From: Methylobacter tundripaludum SV96
Lineage (GTDB): Bacteria; Pseudomonadota; Gammaproteobacteria; Methylococcales; Methylomonadaceae
Direction: 5' to 3'
Length of the DNA stretch: 64,000 nucleotides
NCBI RefSeq assembly: GCF_000190755.2
Contig: NZ_JH109154.1
Location: forward strand, 1-64,000
A program made the position numbers and the translations under genes. How positions within the stretch are numbered: position 1 is the first letter of the stretch; the number at the start of each line of letters is the position of its first letter. Under the pieces are notes generated by a model. The model saw only the letters and a list, made by a program, of their open reading frames with translations. It was not told where the DNA came from and searched no databases. This document shows, piece after piece, positions 37,884 to 48,085 of this stretch.

Positions 37884-38252
37884 ATGGCGAAAACAATTAT
37901 GATCGTGGATGACTCCGCTTCAATGCGACAGGTGGTCGGGATTGCACTTAAAGGAGCAGGTTATGAGGTGATCGAAGCCTCTGACGGCAAGGATGCATTA
38001 GGCAAACTGAACGGCGTTAAAATTCATCTTATTGTCAGTGATATTAATATGCCGGTTATGGACGGCATTGCCTTTGTTAAAGCGGTTAAACAGCTCGACA
38101 GTTACAAATTCACTCCGATCATCATGCTGACCACTGAAATGGAAGAAGATAAAAAACGCGCGGCCAAAGAAGCCGGTGCTAAAGCGTGGGTGACCAAACC
38201 CTTTCAGCCACCTATCTTACTCGCGGCCGTCGCCAAATTAGTGCTGCCTTAA
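37884..38252 (+). CDS. cheY: Chemotaxis response regulator CheY
   Basis: 122-aa single receiver domain. Acidic pair Asp9/Asp10 (MIVDDSASMRQ), phosphoacceptor Asp53 (SDINMPVMDG), switch Thr83/Thr84 (MLTTEME) and Lys105 (VTKPF) are all in place. Phospho-CheY signals to the motor. It lies between the MCP-like protein and the STAS gene in one operon. Confidence 0.96.
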   Translation: MAKTIMIVDDSASMRQVVGIALKGAGYEVIEASDGKDALGKLNGVKIHLIVSDINMPVMDGIAFVKAVKQLDSYKFTPIIMLTTEMEEDKKRAAKEAGAKAWVTKPFQPPILLAAVAKLVLP

Positions 38253-38277
38253 CCCTATCCCTTATTTGAGAGATGTC

Positions 38278-38610
38278 ATGACCGCAAAAGCCAATAAAAA
38301 CGACGGGATACTGTGTGTGCCTATTATGGATGACATGACTATCTACAATGCACAGTCGCTAAAAGAAACCCTGTTAGGCTATTGCCATGCGGGTACGCAG
38401 GAGTTGCAACTTGATTTATCGGCTGTTGCCGAAATAGACAGCGCAGGTTTGCAGTTGTTGCTGTTGCTAAAGGCTGAAGCGCAAAAACGCGGATTTACCC
38501 TGCGCTTGCTTAGGCATAGCGAAGCGGTGATTGAGATTTTCGAGCTGCTTAAACTCGGCATGTATTTTGGCGATCCCATTGTTATCCCCGCTAATTGGAA
38601 AAAATCATGA
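38278..38610 (+). CDS. STAS-domain protein (anti-sigma antagonist type)
   Basis: 110 aa, a single STAS domain. ELQLDLSAVAEIDSAGLQLL carries the conserved Ser (DSAGLQLLL) that is phosphorylated in SpoIIAA-like members. In chemotaxis clusters such proteins are common but of poorly known role, perhaps modulating CheA or receptor output. The ATG at 38278 follows GAGAG; TTG 38266 is less likely. It overlaps cheA by four bases (ATGA). Confidence 0.9.
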   Translation: MTAKANKNDGILCVPIMDDMTIYNAQSLKETLLGYCHAGTQELQLDLSAVAEIDSAGLQLLLLLKAEAQKRGFTLRLLRHSEAVIEIFELLKLGMYFGDPIVIPANWKKS

Positions 38611-40796
38611 GCGATATAAATCCCGCCCTGGAAACCTTTTCCCAGGAAGTTGACGAGTTACTGGCGGCCATGGAAGAAGCCTTATTAGGTTTGGAAGGGA
38701 CGCCTGATGACGCCGATTGCATCAACAGTATTTTTCGCGCCATGCATACCATCAAAGGCTCTTCCGGGTTGTTTGGTTTTGACGATGTGGTCGCCTTCAC
38801 CCATGAAGCCGAAACCGTATTAGATCGGGTTAGAAATGGCGAGCGGGCGATTGACGCCGAACTGGTCTCTGTTTTGTTAGCCTGTAAAGACCACACGGCA
38901 CAGATCATTCAACATTTTCTTTTCAACGAAGACGAACCGCTGCCGGAATCGCTGCATCAACAAAGTCGGGCGCTGATTGCCCAATTAACCGGTCAATCGG
39001 CGGCGGTCGGCGGAATGCCCTCGACGCAAGAGGAAAAAGCCGATCATTTTGAGGTTGATGACAACACCACGGATAGCAGCGACAACTGGGTTATCAGCCT
39101 GGCTTTCAAACAAAACGCGCTACGCAACGGCATGGATCCGTTATCGTTTATTCGCTATTTGCAAACGCTGGGTAAAATCAATGAAGTGATTATTACCATG
39201 CCGACGCTTCCTCGTATAGAGGATATGGACCCCGAAGACTGTTATCTTAATTTTAAAATAGCCTTCAGCAGCAATGCCGACAAGAGAACCATAGAGGACG
39301 TATTCGAGTTCGCCGAAGACGATTGCGATATTACTATTTTGCCGCCAAATTCCAGACAGGAACACTACCTACAGTTGCTGGCGGATTTGCCGGAAGATCA
39401 GGTTAAACGCTTAGGCGAAATGCTGATTGAGATCGGCGCCTTAACTGAAAAAGAAGTCGCACACACACTCAATGAGCAGTGTGCCGATGATAATCTCGAT
39501 ACGAAACCTCTCGGCGAGATGTTGGTGGATAAAAATATCTTGCAGCAGCCTGTGGTAGAACAGGCGCTAAAAAAACAAGAAGCCGTCAAACAAAAAGTCA
39601 ACAAGGAATCCAATTACATCCGGGTCGATGCGGCCAAACTGGGTTATCTGATAAATCTGGTCGGCGAGCTGGTCATTTCAGGCGCCGCGATGCGGCTGAT
39701 GGTCGATAAGCACGGCTTATCCGATGTCGACGATGTCGCCTCGACCATGAGTCATCTGGTGGAAGACATACGCGACACCGCATTGCAATTGCGCATGGTG
39801 CAAATTGGCGAAACCTTTACGCGCTTCCAAAGAGTGGTGCATGACGTCAGCAAGGAATTGGGCAAGCAAATTCAATTGCAAATCACCGGCGGTGAATCCG
39901 AACTGGATAAAACCGTGGTCGAAAAAATCAACGATCCGCTGACCCATCTGGTGCGCAATTCGCTCGATCATGGCATCGAAACGCCCGCAGAGCGACTACG
40001 GGCAGGCAAGCCTGAGAAAGGCACCATACAGCTTAATGCCTATCATGACTCGGGACGCATCGTGATCCAGATCAGTGATGACGGCAAAGGGCTGGACCCG
40101 GAAAAAATCGTCGCCAAAGCGGTAGCTAAAGGGCTGGTTAAACAGGATCAAGTGCTCAGCAAGAGCGAGATTTACCATCTTATTTTTGAGCCCGGCTTAA
40201 GCACTAAAGAAGAGGCCAGCAACCTGTCCGGTCGGGGCGTCGGCATGGACGTGGTCAAGCGCAATATCGAGGCATTGCGCGGCAGCGTCTCCGTTGATAG
40301 CGAATTGGGGCAAGGCACCACGGTAACGATACACCTGCCGCTAACGCTGGCGATTATTGATGGGTTCATGGTGGAAGCGCAAAAAGAACGCTACATCATC
40401 CCGCTGAGTATGGTCGAAGAATGCGTCGAAATGAACAGCGATGAATGGCAAATCGATGATACCCAACATTATGTCAATTTGCGCGGCCAAGTTTTGCCCT
40501 ATTTGCGTTTGGGCGATTTTTTCCACAAGAATAAAAAACACACGCATACGCAACGGGAAAGTCTCGTCGTCGTGCGTTTCGGCGAGGCAAAAGCGGGGTT
40601 TGTCGTGGATGAATTGCACGGCGAAAATCAAACCGTGATCAAACCGCTCGGCAAGCTGTTTGAGAATCTTAACGGCATAGGCGGCGCAACTGTGTTGGGT
40701 AGTGGAGATGTCGCGTTAATTCTTGATGTGCAAGGACTTATTCAACACGCGAAAAAGCAGGTAAATCCCACTTTGGCATTGTCGTCGAGTGTTTAA
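38607..40796 (+). CDS. cheA: Chemotaxis sensor histidine kinase CheA
   Basis: 729 aa. The HPt domain has the phosphorylated His47 (RAMHTIKGSSGLF). A linker and P2-like region (~130-240) follow. Dimerisation spans ~330-400, and the kinase domain shows the N-box HLVRNSLDHGIETPAERLRA, the G1-box SDDGKGLDPEKIV and GRGVGMDVVKRNIEAL. The CheW-like domain is at ~590-715. It phosphorylates CheY and CheB. It starts in the STAS stop codon (ATGA). An extra DDDNxD-type P1 paralogue is not present. Confidence 0.96.
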   Translation: MSDINPALETFSQEVDELLAAMEEALLGLEGTPDDADCINSIFRAMHTIKGSSGLFGFDDVVAFTHEAETVLDRVRNGERAIDAELVSVLLACKDHTAQIIQHFLFNEDEPLPESLHQQSRALIAQLTGQSAAVGGMPSTQEEKADHFEVDDNTTDSSDNWVISLAFKQNALRNGMDPLSFIRYLQTLGKINEVIITMPTLPRIEDMDPEDCYLNFKIAFSSNADKRTIEDVFEFAEDDCDITILPPNSRQEHYLQLLADLPEDQVKRLGEMLIEIGALTEKEVAHTLNEQCADDNLDTKPLGEMLVDKNILQQPVVEQALKKQEAVKQKVNKESNYIRVDAAKLGYLINLVGELVISGAAMRLMVDKHGLSDVDDVASTMSHLVEDIRDTALQLRMVQIGETFTRFQRVVHDVSKELGKQIQLQITGGESELDKTVVEKINDPLTHLVRNSLDHGIETPAERLRAGKPEKGTIQLNAYHDSGRIVIQISDDGKGLDPEKIVAKAVAKGLVKQDQVLSKSEIYHLIFEPGLSTKEEASNLSGRGVGMDVVKRNIEALRGSVSVDSELGQGTTVTIHLPLTLAIIDGFMVEAQKERYIIPLSMVEECVEMNSDEWQIDDTQHYVNLRGQVLPYLRLGDFFHKNKKHTHTQRESLVVVRFGEAKAGFVVDELHGENQTVIKPLGKLFENLNGIGGATVLGSGDVALILDVQGLIQHAKKQVNPTLALSSSV

Positions 40797-40860
40797 AGTC
40801 AAAAAGGTACGTTATGGCTATTAACGATTTAAAAACAAGAACATCAACGGAAATTTTACC

Positions 40861-42540
40861 ATGCTAAATAACCTGACTATCAAAGCCCGCCTGATTCTGG
40901 TTGTGGGTCTTATGTCCTTGCTCGCCATTTCTATGGGGATACTTGGCCTGGACGGGATGAAAAAAGCCAATGAAGGCTTGCTCACCGTTTATGTCGACCG
41001 CACTATTCCGATGGGGCAGCTGGGCGAAATCAAGGCGAAATTGCTAAGCAATCGTCTTGCAATCACCAATACCTTGGTGTTCAAGGAAGAAAACCAGAAA
41101 AACATAGAACTGATTAAGAAAAATATTGTCGATATTAACAGGATATGGGATGAGTACATGGCGACTACCCTGACCGTGGAAGAAAAGAAACTGGCCGATA
41201 AGTTTGCAATAGATCGTAAGCGCTTTGTTGTCGAAGGGTTAAATCCCACCATGGAATATCTTCTTGCCGGAAATACAGACGCCGTGGAAAAAACCATCAG
41301 GGAGGCGGTGCGTCCATTATTTGTGCCTGTCGGCGAAGGCATTGATGCGCTGACGCAGTTACAGCTGGATGTCGCCAAACAGGAATATGACGCCGCTCAA
41401 ATCCGTTATGAAGAAAGCCGTTTTATTTCGATAATTCTGCTGGCAGTGGGGTTGTTACTGTCCATGTTTATCGGTTTTATGCTGATTCGTGGCATTTCGC
41501 GCTCCCTGTTTGCGATGCAACAGTTTGCAGAATCTTTAGCGAAAGGCGACCTTACCGCGCGTATTGATCTTGAGCAAAACGATGAAATCGGCATCTTGGC
41601 TCAATCAATGACCAAAATGCGCGATCAACTTAGCGGCGTCGTGCAACAAGTTCGCACTAATTCCGATGCCTTGGGCAGCGCCTCGCAGGAAATCAGCGCA
41701 ACCGCCCAGTCCATCAGTCAAAGCGCTACCGAACAGGCTTCAGGTGTTGAACAGACCACGGCCTCTATCGAAGAGTTGAACGCATCGGTCAAACAAAACG
41801 CAGATAACGCCAAGCTGACCAATGGCATGGCAACGACCGCAGCGGCAGAAGCTGCCAATGGCGGACAAGCGGTAAAGCGCACGGTGGAGGCAATGAAGGA
41901 AATCGCCGATAAAATCGGTTTGATTGAAGATATTGCCTATAAAACCAATCTGTTATCGCTCAATGCGGCGATTGAGGCGGCCTTGGCCGGCGAACACGGC
42001 AAAGGCTTTACCGTGGTTGCCGCAGAGGTAAGAAAGCTGGCGGAAAACAGCCGGATAACCGCGCAAGAGATCAATAGCCTGGCTAAAAACAGCGTCAAGA
42101 TTGCCGAAGACGCCGGTATTCTGCTGGAAAAAATGGTGCCTAATATTCAGAAAACGGCGGATTTGGTCGAAGAGATTACCGCGTCTTCAGAAGAACAAGC
42201 CCAAGGCATCGGCCAGATCAGCGATGCGGTCGGTCAATTGGATAAAGCGGCACAACAAAATGCATCAGGTTCGGAACAGCTTGCCGCCACCGCCGAAGAA
42301 CTGAGCGGCCAAGCCATGCAACTGCAACAGGTTATGGCGTTCTTTAAAGTGGATGCAAACCAGGGCTGCACCGCTAGAGTTCAACCGGTTCAGTCTACCA
42401 GGCAGATGCTTGCAAACAAAAAAACAGCACCTTATTTTACTCCGGCCGGGTCTTCTCCGGTAACGCCTAAGCCTGCGCCGATCGGCAAGGCAGCAGGGAA
42501 TAAACCTGAATTTAATGAGCATGATTTTGAACGATTTTGA
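40861..42540 (+). CDS. Methyl-accepting chemotaxis protein 1 (4HB-type sensor)
   Basis: 559 aa. TM1 (~8-30), a four-helix-bundle periplasmic sensor (GTIP-like DRTIPMGQLGEIKAKLLSNR), TM2 (~188-210), HAMP, and a receptor signalling domain. The conserved tip reads [20 protein letters not shown]: residue 375 is Leu where Arg is nearly universal. The C-terminus has a Pro-rich linker and ends HDFERF, which fits the loose tether pattern xFxxF for CheR/CheB. The last ~270 codons are very similar at DNA level to MCP 2. Confidence 0.93.
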   Translation: MLNNLTIKARLILVVGLMSLLAISMGILGLDGMKKANEGLLTVYVDRTIPMGQLGEIKAKLLSNRLAITNTLVFKEENQKNIELIKKNIVDINRIWDEYMATTLTVEEKKLADKFAIDRKRFVVEGLNPTMEYLLAGNTDAVEKTIREAVRPLFVPVGEGIDALTQLQLDVAKQEYDAAQIRYEESRFISIILLAVGLLLSMFIGFMLIRGISRSLFAMQQFAESLAKGDLTARIDLEQNDEIGILAQSMTKMRDQLSGVVQQVRTNSDALGSASQEISATAQSISQSATEQASGVEQTTASIEELNASVKQNADNAKLTNGMATTAAAEAANGGQAVKRTVEAMKEIADKIGLIEDIAYKTNLLSLNAAIEAALAGEHGKGFTVVAAEVRKLAENSRITAQEINSLAKNSVKIAEDAGILLEKMVPNIQKTADLVEEITASSEEQAQGIGQISDAVGQLDKAAQQNASGSEQLAATAEELSGQAMQLQQVMAFFKVDANQGCTARVQPVQSTRQMLANKKTAPYFTPAGSSPVTPKPAPIGKAAGNKPEFNEHDFERF

Positions 42541-42555
42541 CAGGCAGAATGAACC

Positions 42556-43122
42556 ATGAACCAATTAATACATAAGCAAGAAAACAAAACCGAGTTAATG
42601 GCTCAGGACCAACTACGCCAGTATCTTACTTTTCAGGCAGGCAACGAGAATCTGGCTATCAGCATTCTGGACGTCAAAGAAATCATCGAAATCAACACGA
42701 TTACCGACGTGCCGATGACGCCGGACTATATACGCGGCGTTATCAATCTGCGCGGTAATGTCGTGCCGGTAATCGATTTGTCGGCACGCCTGGGTCGGCA
42801 AAGTAGCGAAATAACCAAACGCAGTTGTATTGTACTGGTGCAGGTTGAATACAAAGAGGATGCCCAGTTACTGGGTATGTTGGTCGATGCCGTTGATGAA
42901 ATTCTGGAAATTCCCGAAGCGAACATCATGCCGCCGCCTGATTTTGGCGCTGATATTCGGACTGATTTTATTCAGTCGATGGGACGAGTGGGTGACGAGT
43001 TTATTATCTTGTTGAATATCAACCGCGTACTTTCGATAAAAGAATTATCTCAGCTCAAACAAGTTGCCGATTACGAAAGCGGCAATGCAAGCAAAGAAGC
43101 CAGTTTCTCGGCACTAAATTGA
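42556..43122 (+). CDS. cheW: Chemotaxis adaptor CheW
   Basis: 188 aa, couples receptors to CheA. Marks are QYLTFQAGNENLAISILDVK EII, NTITDVPMTPDYIRGVINLR GNVVPVIDL and GMLVDAVDEILEIPEANI. Slightly longer than minimal CheW because of a short N-terminal extension and a polar tail. It sits between MCP 1 and MCP 2, 15 and 25 bases from them, within one operon. Confidence 0.96.
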   Translation: MNQLIHKQENKTELMAQDQLRQYLTFQAGNENLAISILDVKEIIEINTITDVPMTPDYIRGVINLRGNVVPVIDLSARLGRQSSEITKRSCIVLVQVEYKEDAQLLGMLVDAVDEILEIPEANIMPPPDFGADIRTDFIQSMGRVGDEFIILLNINRVLSIKELSQLKQVADYESGNASKEASFSALN

Positions 43123-43147
43123 TTAACCCTCCAAGGATTCATTATTT

Positions 43148-45031
43148 ATGAACGTAAAAGACTTAAGTATAAAAACCAAGATATTAACCGGAGCCTTGCT
43201 GTTGGTATTGATTACCTGCGGATTTGGCCTGTTGTCAAAGCTGTATATCGGCAAAGTGTCAGGCTCGCTGTTCGGAATTACCGACAACAACGGTAAGGCG
43301 ATTGAATATGCAACCGGGGTCGAGCGTATGGCGCTGACGACTTACATTGAAGAAAAAAATTATCTGCTAGAAGAAACAGATGAAGTTCAACAACGTGCTG
43401 AACAGAATGTTAAAGAGCTGATCGGGTACTTGGATAAAGTCGATACGGTGGCAAAGGAATATAAGAATACTGAGCTATTAGAGCAATCAAAAAATGCTCG
43501 GGAAGGCATAGGTCAGTATATTGATAAATATAGAGCCGCAGTTAAGGTGATGAAAGACAATAAGCAAGCCGTTGCCAATATGGTTGAAAAAGGTAATGCG
43601 GTAGCTAATGCCGCAGATGGTTTTTTGGACAGGCAGGTAAGACTGTACACCGAAGCGCAGAAAAAAGGGTTAACTGGTCAAGAGCTTGATGCCTATGTGC
43701 AGCGCTATATTATTGCGACCGGCATTTCTGTAAAAGCGATGCAAATAATGCGCGCTGAAAAAGAAGAGGTTAATTATCAGGATCGGGTTGCTTGGAAAAA
43801 AATGGGGGTTTTATTGCCTGAGTTAATGCAGTTATATGACGACCTGCAAAAAATAGTGAGCAGTGACGAAGCACTTAAATTTATTGCCGATTCACGCAAT
43901 ATAACTCGAGATTATCATGAGGCCGCCAAAACTTGGATAGAAAATAATAGTCAAAAGAAAATTATTTTAGCGGATATGTCGAGATTGGGCAGTAGTGTCA
44001 TCAAGCAGGCGCAAGATGCCGAAGCAGCTGGTTACGTTCAATTAGGTAATGCCCGTAACGATGCAAACCAACTGGTCAGCGAAGCCAACAAGATCATCAT
44101 TGGTACCATTATTCTTTCGATAATTTTAGGTGTTATTATTGCGTTTTTTTTGGCTTCAATGATCACCAAGCCGATTATTTTAGGTGTTAAATTTGCCGAG
44201 TCTTTATCAAAGGGAGATCTTACTGCCCGGATTGATATTGACCAGAAAGATGAGATCGGCGTCCTGGCCAGTGCATTGCAAACCATGCGCGACCAGCTCA
44301 GCAGCGTTGTTCAGCAAGTGCGCACCAATTCCGACGCCTTGGGCAGCGCGTCGCAGGAAATCAGCGCGACCGCCCAATCCATCAGCCAAAGCGCTACCGA
44401 ACAGGCTTCAGGCGTCGAGCAAACCACGGCGTCCATCGAAGAGTTGAGTGCATCAGTCAAACAAAATGCCGATAACGCCAAAATAACCAACAGCATGGCT
44501 ACCACGGCTGCGGAAGAAGCTACCAATGGCGGGGAAGCCGTGAGGCGCACGGTGGAAGCGATGAAAGAAATCGCCGATAAAATCGGTTTGATTGAAGATA
44601 TTGCTTATAAAACCAATCTGTTGTCGCTCAATGCTGCGATTGAAGCTGCGCGGGCAGGCGAACACGGCAAAGGCTTTACCGTGGTTGCCGCAGAGGTAAG
44701 AAAACTGGCGGAAAACAGCCGGGTAACGGCGCAAGAAATCAATAGCCTGGCAAAGAACAGTGTCAAGATTGCCGAAGACGCCGGTATCCTGTTGGAAAAA
44801 ATGGTGCCTAATATTCAGAAAACGGCGGATTTGGTCGAAGAGATTACCGCGTCTTCAGAAGAGCAGGCCCAAGGCATCGGCCAGATCAGCGATGCGGTCG
44901 GTCAATTGGATAAAGCCGCACAACAAAATGCATCGGGTTCCGAACAGCTTGCCGCCACAGCGGAAGAACTGAGCGGCCAAGCCATGCAGCTGCAACAGGT
45001 TATGGCATTCTTTACCGTGGATAATCGTTAA
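43148..45031 (+). CDS. Methyl-accepting chemotaxis protein 2 (long helical sensor)
   Basis: 627 aa. TM1 (~10-32), a large periplasmic helical domain (~33-315) with [20 protein letters not shown], probably a helical-bimodular-type sensor, TM2 (~317-340), HAMP, then the signalling domain. The tip has the normal Arg502 ([16 protein letters not shown]). It ends at FTVDNR with no linker or tether pentapeptide, so it may rely on assistance from tethered receptors for adaptation. The signalling domain is nearly identical in DNA to that of MCP 1. Confidence 0.93.
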   Translation: MNVKDLSIKTKILTGALLLVLITCGFGLLSKLYIGKVSGSLFGITDNNGKAIEYATGVERMALTTYIEEKNYLLEETDEVQQRAEQNVKELIGYLDKVDTVAKEYKNTELLEQSKNAREGIGQYIDKYRAAVKVMKDNKQAVANMVEKGNAVANAADGFLDRQVRLYTEAQKKGLTGQELDAYVQRYIIATGISVKAMQIMRAEKEEVNYQDRVAWKKMGVLLPELMQLYDDLQKIVSSDEALKFIADSRNITRDYHEAAKTWIENNSQKKIILADMSRLGSSVIKQAQDAEAAGYVQLGNARNDANQLVSEANKIIIGTIILSIILGVIIAFFLASMITKPIILGVKFAESLSKGDLTARIDIDQKDEIGVLASALQTMRDQLSSVVQQVRTNSDALGSASQEISATAQSISQSATEQASGVEQTTASIEELSASVKQNADNAKITNSMATTAAEEATNGGEAVRRTVEAMKEIADKIGLIEDIAYKTNLLSLNAAIEAARAGEHGKGFTVVAAEVRKLAENSRVTAQEINSLAKNSVKIAEDAGILLEKMVPNIQKTADLVEEITASSEEQAQGIGQISDAVGQLDKAAQQNASGSEQLAATAEELSGQAMQLQQVMAFFTVDNR

Positions 45032-45099
45032 TCCGGTTGCGGCTTTCATCATTCCCAAGCCGGTGTGCTCACCTTTATAAACAAGTGCCTGCGGAACAC

Positions 45100-45131
45100 C
45101 GTCATTTCGGCAGGGATGCCGATATGACGAT
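45100..45131. repeat. CGTCATTTCGGCA hairpin between MCP 2 and MCP 3
   Basis: CGTCATTTCGGCA and TGCCGATATGACG pair with one mismatch around GGGA. It looks like the dispersed CGTCATTCCGGCA-type repeat. The rest of the 208-bp gap shows no gene. Confidence 0.6.
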
Positions 45132-45239
45132 TCCCGATATGACGTTCTGGGGCGAAGTTGTGTATAACGATGTGCGCGGTGCGCCTCATTGCAAAATTTT
45201 TAAATTATTTGTGTCATTTCCAAGAAAAACAACATCCCC

Positions 45240-48056
45240 ATGAAAATTAACATGCCGATCACCAATGTTGAACATGCTCTTGCAGAGACGGATTTCATTG
45301 TTACCAAAGCCGATCTAAAAGGGGTGATTACCTACGCTAATGAGGATTTTATCCGAATTTGCGGGTTTACCAGGGAAGAGCTGATTGGCGCATCGCACAA
45401 TATAATCCGTCATCCGGACATGCCGGCAGAAATTTTCGAGGATTTTTGGAAGTCGATAAAAGCAGGTCGGCCATGGACCGGGGTGGTCAAGAATCGCTGC
45501 AAAAACGGCGATTTTTATTGGGTATTGGCCAATGTTACCCCTTATTATGAAAATGATAAGTTGGTCGGCTATATGTCGGTACGCAGCAAGCCCAGCCAAA
45601 ATCAGGTTGCAGAGGCCGTCGATGCCTATCAAAAATTTCGCGAAGGCAAGGCGGGTCATTTAAAAATCCAGGATGGAAAAATCGCCAAAAAAACGCTGAC
45701 CGGGCGATTCCCGTCCTTAGAAAACATCAGCATCAAAGCCCGTTTATTGATGGTTATCGCTATCATGTCAGCCCTGCTGCTCATTATCGGCGGTATGGGA
45801 CTTTTCGGCATGAGTAAGGCCAGCGACGGTTTGCGCACTGTTCATACCAATCGCATGCTGCCTTCGAACCAGATTTTCCAGGTTCAGAAACTGCTGCTTA
45901 CCAATCAGTTGCGGATTACCGCCAGCTTGTTCAACCCTACGCCCGAGTTGGTTCAAAAAAATCTTGCCGAAGTGGAACAAAACATCGCAACCATCACCCG
46001 GATCTGGGAGGCATACATTGAAAACTCGCTGGGTCCGGATGAAAAAATGCTGGCGGATAAAGTTGCGGATGACAAAAACCGCTTTGTCATGGAAGGCCTG
46101 CAACCGGCTATTTCAGCATTGCGCAGCAATGATGCCGGGCTTGCCCGCAAGATTATCGAGGGCAAGGTTAATCCCCTTTACGAGCCGGTCGGGGAGGGTA
46201 TTCAGAAGCTATTGCAATTACAGGTCGGTATTGCCAAACAGGAATCCGATGCCAGTCAGTCGCGTTATTACAGCACCCGCGAAATAGCTGGCGTCTTGAT
46301 CGCTTCGGGTATTTTACTGGCGCTGTGGTTGAGTTTTTCTTTATTGCGTTCCATCGTGCGTCCGCTTAATGCCACCATTAGCCATTTCGGTCAAATTGCC
46401 CAGGGTAATTACACTAACGTTATTGAAATCAAAGCCATGGATGAGATCGGCAGGGTGCTGGCGGCTCTCAAAGCGATGCAGATCAGGCTGGGCTTCGATG
46501 TCGCGGAAGCTCAACGTATTGCCGATGAACATTTGCGCATTAAGATTGCATTGGACAACGTCAGCACCGGCGTGATGATAGCGGATACCGACCGTAACAT
46601 TATTTACGCCAATAACTCGGTGATCAATATGTTTGACGAAGCCCAAGCCGATATCCGCAAACTGTTGCCCAATTTCTCCGTTGATAATCTGGTAGGCACC
46701 AATATTGATAGCTTTCACAAGATTCCCTCGCATCAGGCGCAATTACTTAGCGATGCAACCGGCTGCTTGAGTCCCATCAGTATTAATTGGGGCGAACGTT
46801 ATATGATGGTCACTGCCAGTCCGGTAATTAACACCAAAGGCAAGCGCATGGGTTCGGTAGCCGAATGGCTGGATCGCACCTCCGAGGTCATGGTGGAAAA
46901 AGAAGTGGCCGTTATTTTGGTTGCAGCGGTTATGGGGGATTTTACCCAGCGCATTGTCATGCAAGGCAAGACAGGCTTTTATCGTGAGCTGAGCGAATCA
47001 ATCAATCAACTGATGCAAACCAGCGAAAGCGGTCTCAATGAAACGGTACGGGTATTCAATGCCTTATCCCACGGTGATTTGACTGAAAAGATTATTAATC
47101 ATTATTCAGGCACCTTCGGACAACTTAAGGAGGATGCCAATTCCACGGTGGATGACCTCAACAATACTATCGGTCAAATCAAGGATGTTGCCGAATCAAT
47201 CCACACGGCCGCTAAAAAAATTGCACACGGCAACATGTCTTTGTCGCATCGCACCGAAGTGCAGGCAAACAGTTTGGAGCAAACCACCGCCAGCATGCAA
47301 AAACTGACCTTAACGGTGCATCAGAATAGCGATAACGCCAAACATGCCAGTGAGCTTGCCGTTAGTGCATCGAATACCGCAGGTAAAGGCGTCACAGTGA
47401 TTGGTCAAGTTGTAAAAATGATGGAAGCGATCAATGAGTCCTCGCGCAAGGTTGTCGAGATTATTACCGTGATAGACAGTATTGCTTTCCAGACCAACAT
47501 ACTCGCGCTCAATGCCGCCGTAGAAGCGGCGCGTGCCGGAGAACAGGGGCGAGGTTTTGCCGTGGTGGCTGGAGAAGTGCGCAGTCTCGCGCAACGCGCC
47601 GCCTCCGCTGCCGGGGAAATCAAGAACCTGATCGGTGATTCGGTTGAGAAGGTAGAGGACGGCAGCAAACTGGTCACCCAAGCCGGCAACACCATGGAAG
47701 ATATTGTTAATTCTATTCGTGGCGTTACGGCCATCATGTCCGAGATCAGCGCGGCATCCGCAGAGCAAACCGCCGGTATTGAGCAAGTGAATCTGGCCAT
47801 TTGCCAGATGGATGATGTAACCCAGCAAAATGCCGCCTTGGTAGAACAAGCCACAGCCGCCGCAGCATCGTTGGAAGAACAAACGCAGCAGCTGACGGTC
47901 ACGGTAACGCACTTTAAAATGGATGGCGATAGCCGTGCTGCGGACAGTTCGTTTGCTACAGCACCGGTTGCGAAGGAAACCGATCATGATCCCGTGGGAC
48001 ATATGGTCAAACTGGATCCTCAATCTACTGACAGCGGCGGTTGGGAAGAGTTTTAA
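45240..48056 (+). CDS. Methyl-accepting chemotaxis protein 3 (PAS-4HB-HAMP-PAS receptor)
   Basis: 938 aa. An N-terminal Aer-like PAS domain (~1-130: ICGFTREELIGASHNIIRHP DMP, RPWTGVVKNRCKNGDFYWVL AN) precedes TM1 (~166-188), a four-helix-bundle periplasmic domain, TM2 (~350-370), HAMP, a second PAS (~430-550), another HAMP-like stretch and the signalling domain (ILALNAAVEAARAGEQGRGF). The Aer PAS binds FAD and senses redox state, so energy taxis is likely, combined with a periplasmic ligand input. It ends GGWEEF, a good xWxxF CheR/CheB tether. Confidence 0.92.
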   Translation: MKINMPITNVEHALAETDFIVTKADLKGVITYANEDFIRICGFTREELIGASHNIIRHPDMPAEIFEDFWKSIKAGRPWTGVVKNRCKNGDFYWVLANVTPYYENDKLVGYMSVRSKPSQNQVAEAVDAYQKFREGKAGHLKIQDGKIAKKTLTGRFPSLENISIKARLLMVIAIMSALLLIIGGMGLFGMSKASDGLRTVHTNRMLPSNQIFQVQKLLLTNQLRITASLFNPTPELVQKNLAEVEQNIATITRIWEAYIENSLGPDEKMLADKVADDKNRFVMEGLQPAISALRSNDAGLARKIIEGKVNPLYEPVGEGIQKLLQLQVGIAKQESDASQSRYYSTREIAGVLIASGILLALWLSFSLLRSIVRPLNATISHFGQIAQGNYTNVIEIKAMDEIGRVLAALKAMQIRLGFDVAEAQRIADEHLRIKIALDNVSTGVMIADTDRNIIYANNSVINMFDEAQADIRKLLPNFSVDNLVGTNIDSFHKIPSHQAQLLSDATGCLSPISINWGERYMMVTASPVINTKGKRMGSVAEWLDRTSEVMVEKEVAVILVAAVMGDFTQRIVMQGKTGFYRELSESINQLMQTSESGLNETVRVFNALSHGDLTEKIINHYSGTFGQLKEDANSTVDDLNNTIGQIKDVAESIHTAAKKIAHGNMSLSHRTEVQANSLEQTTASMQKLTLTVHQNSDNAKHASELAVSASNTAGKGVTVIGQVVKMMEAINESSRKVVEIITVIDSIAFQTNILALNAAVEAARAGEQGRGFAVVAGEVRSLAQRAASAAGEIKNLIGDSVEKVEDGSKLVTQAGNTMEDIVNSIRGVTAIMSEISAASAEQTAGIEQVNLAICQMDDVTQQNAALVEQATAAAASLEEQTQQLTVTVTHFKMDGDSRAADSSFATAPVAKETDHDPVGHMVKLDPQSTDSGGWEEF

Positions 48057-48085
48057 ACTGGGATAGAAGTGTCGTTCTGTTTTCG

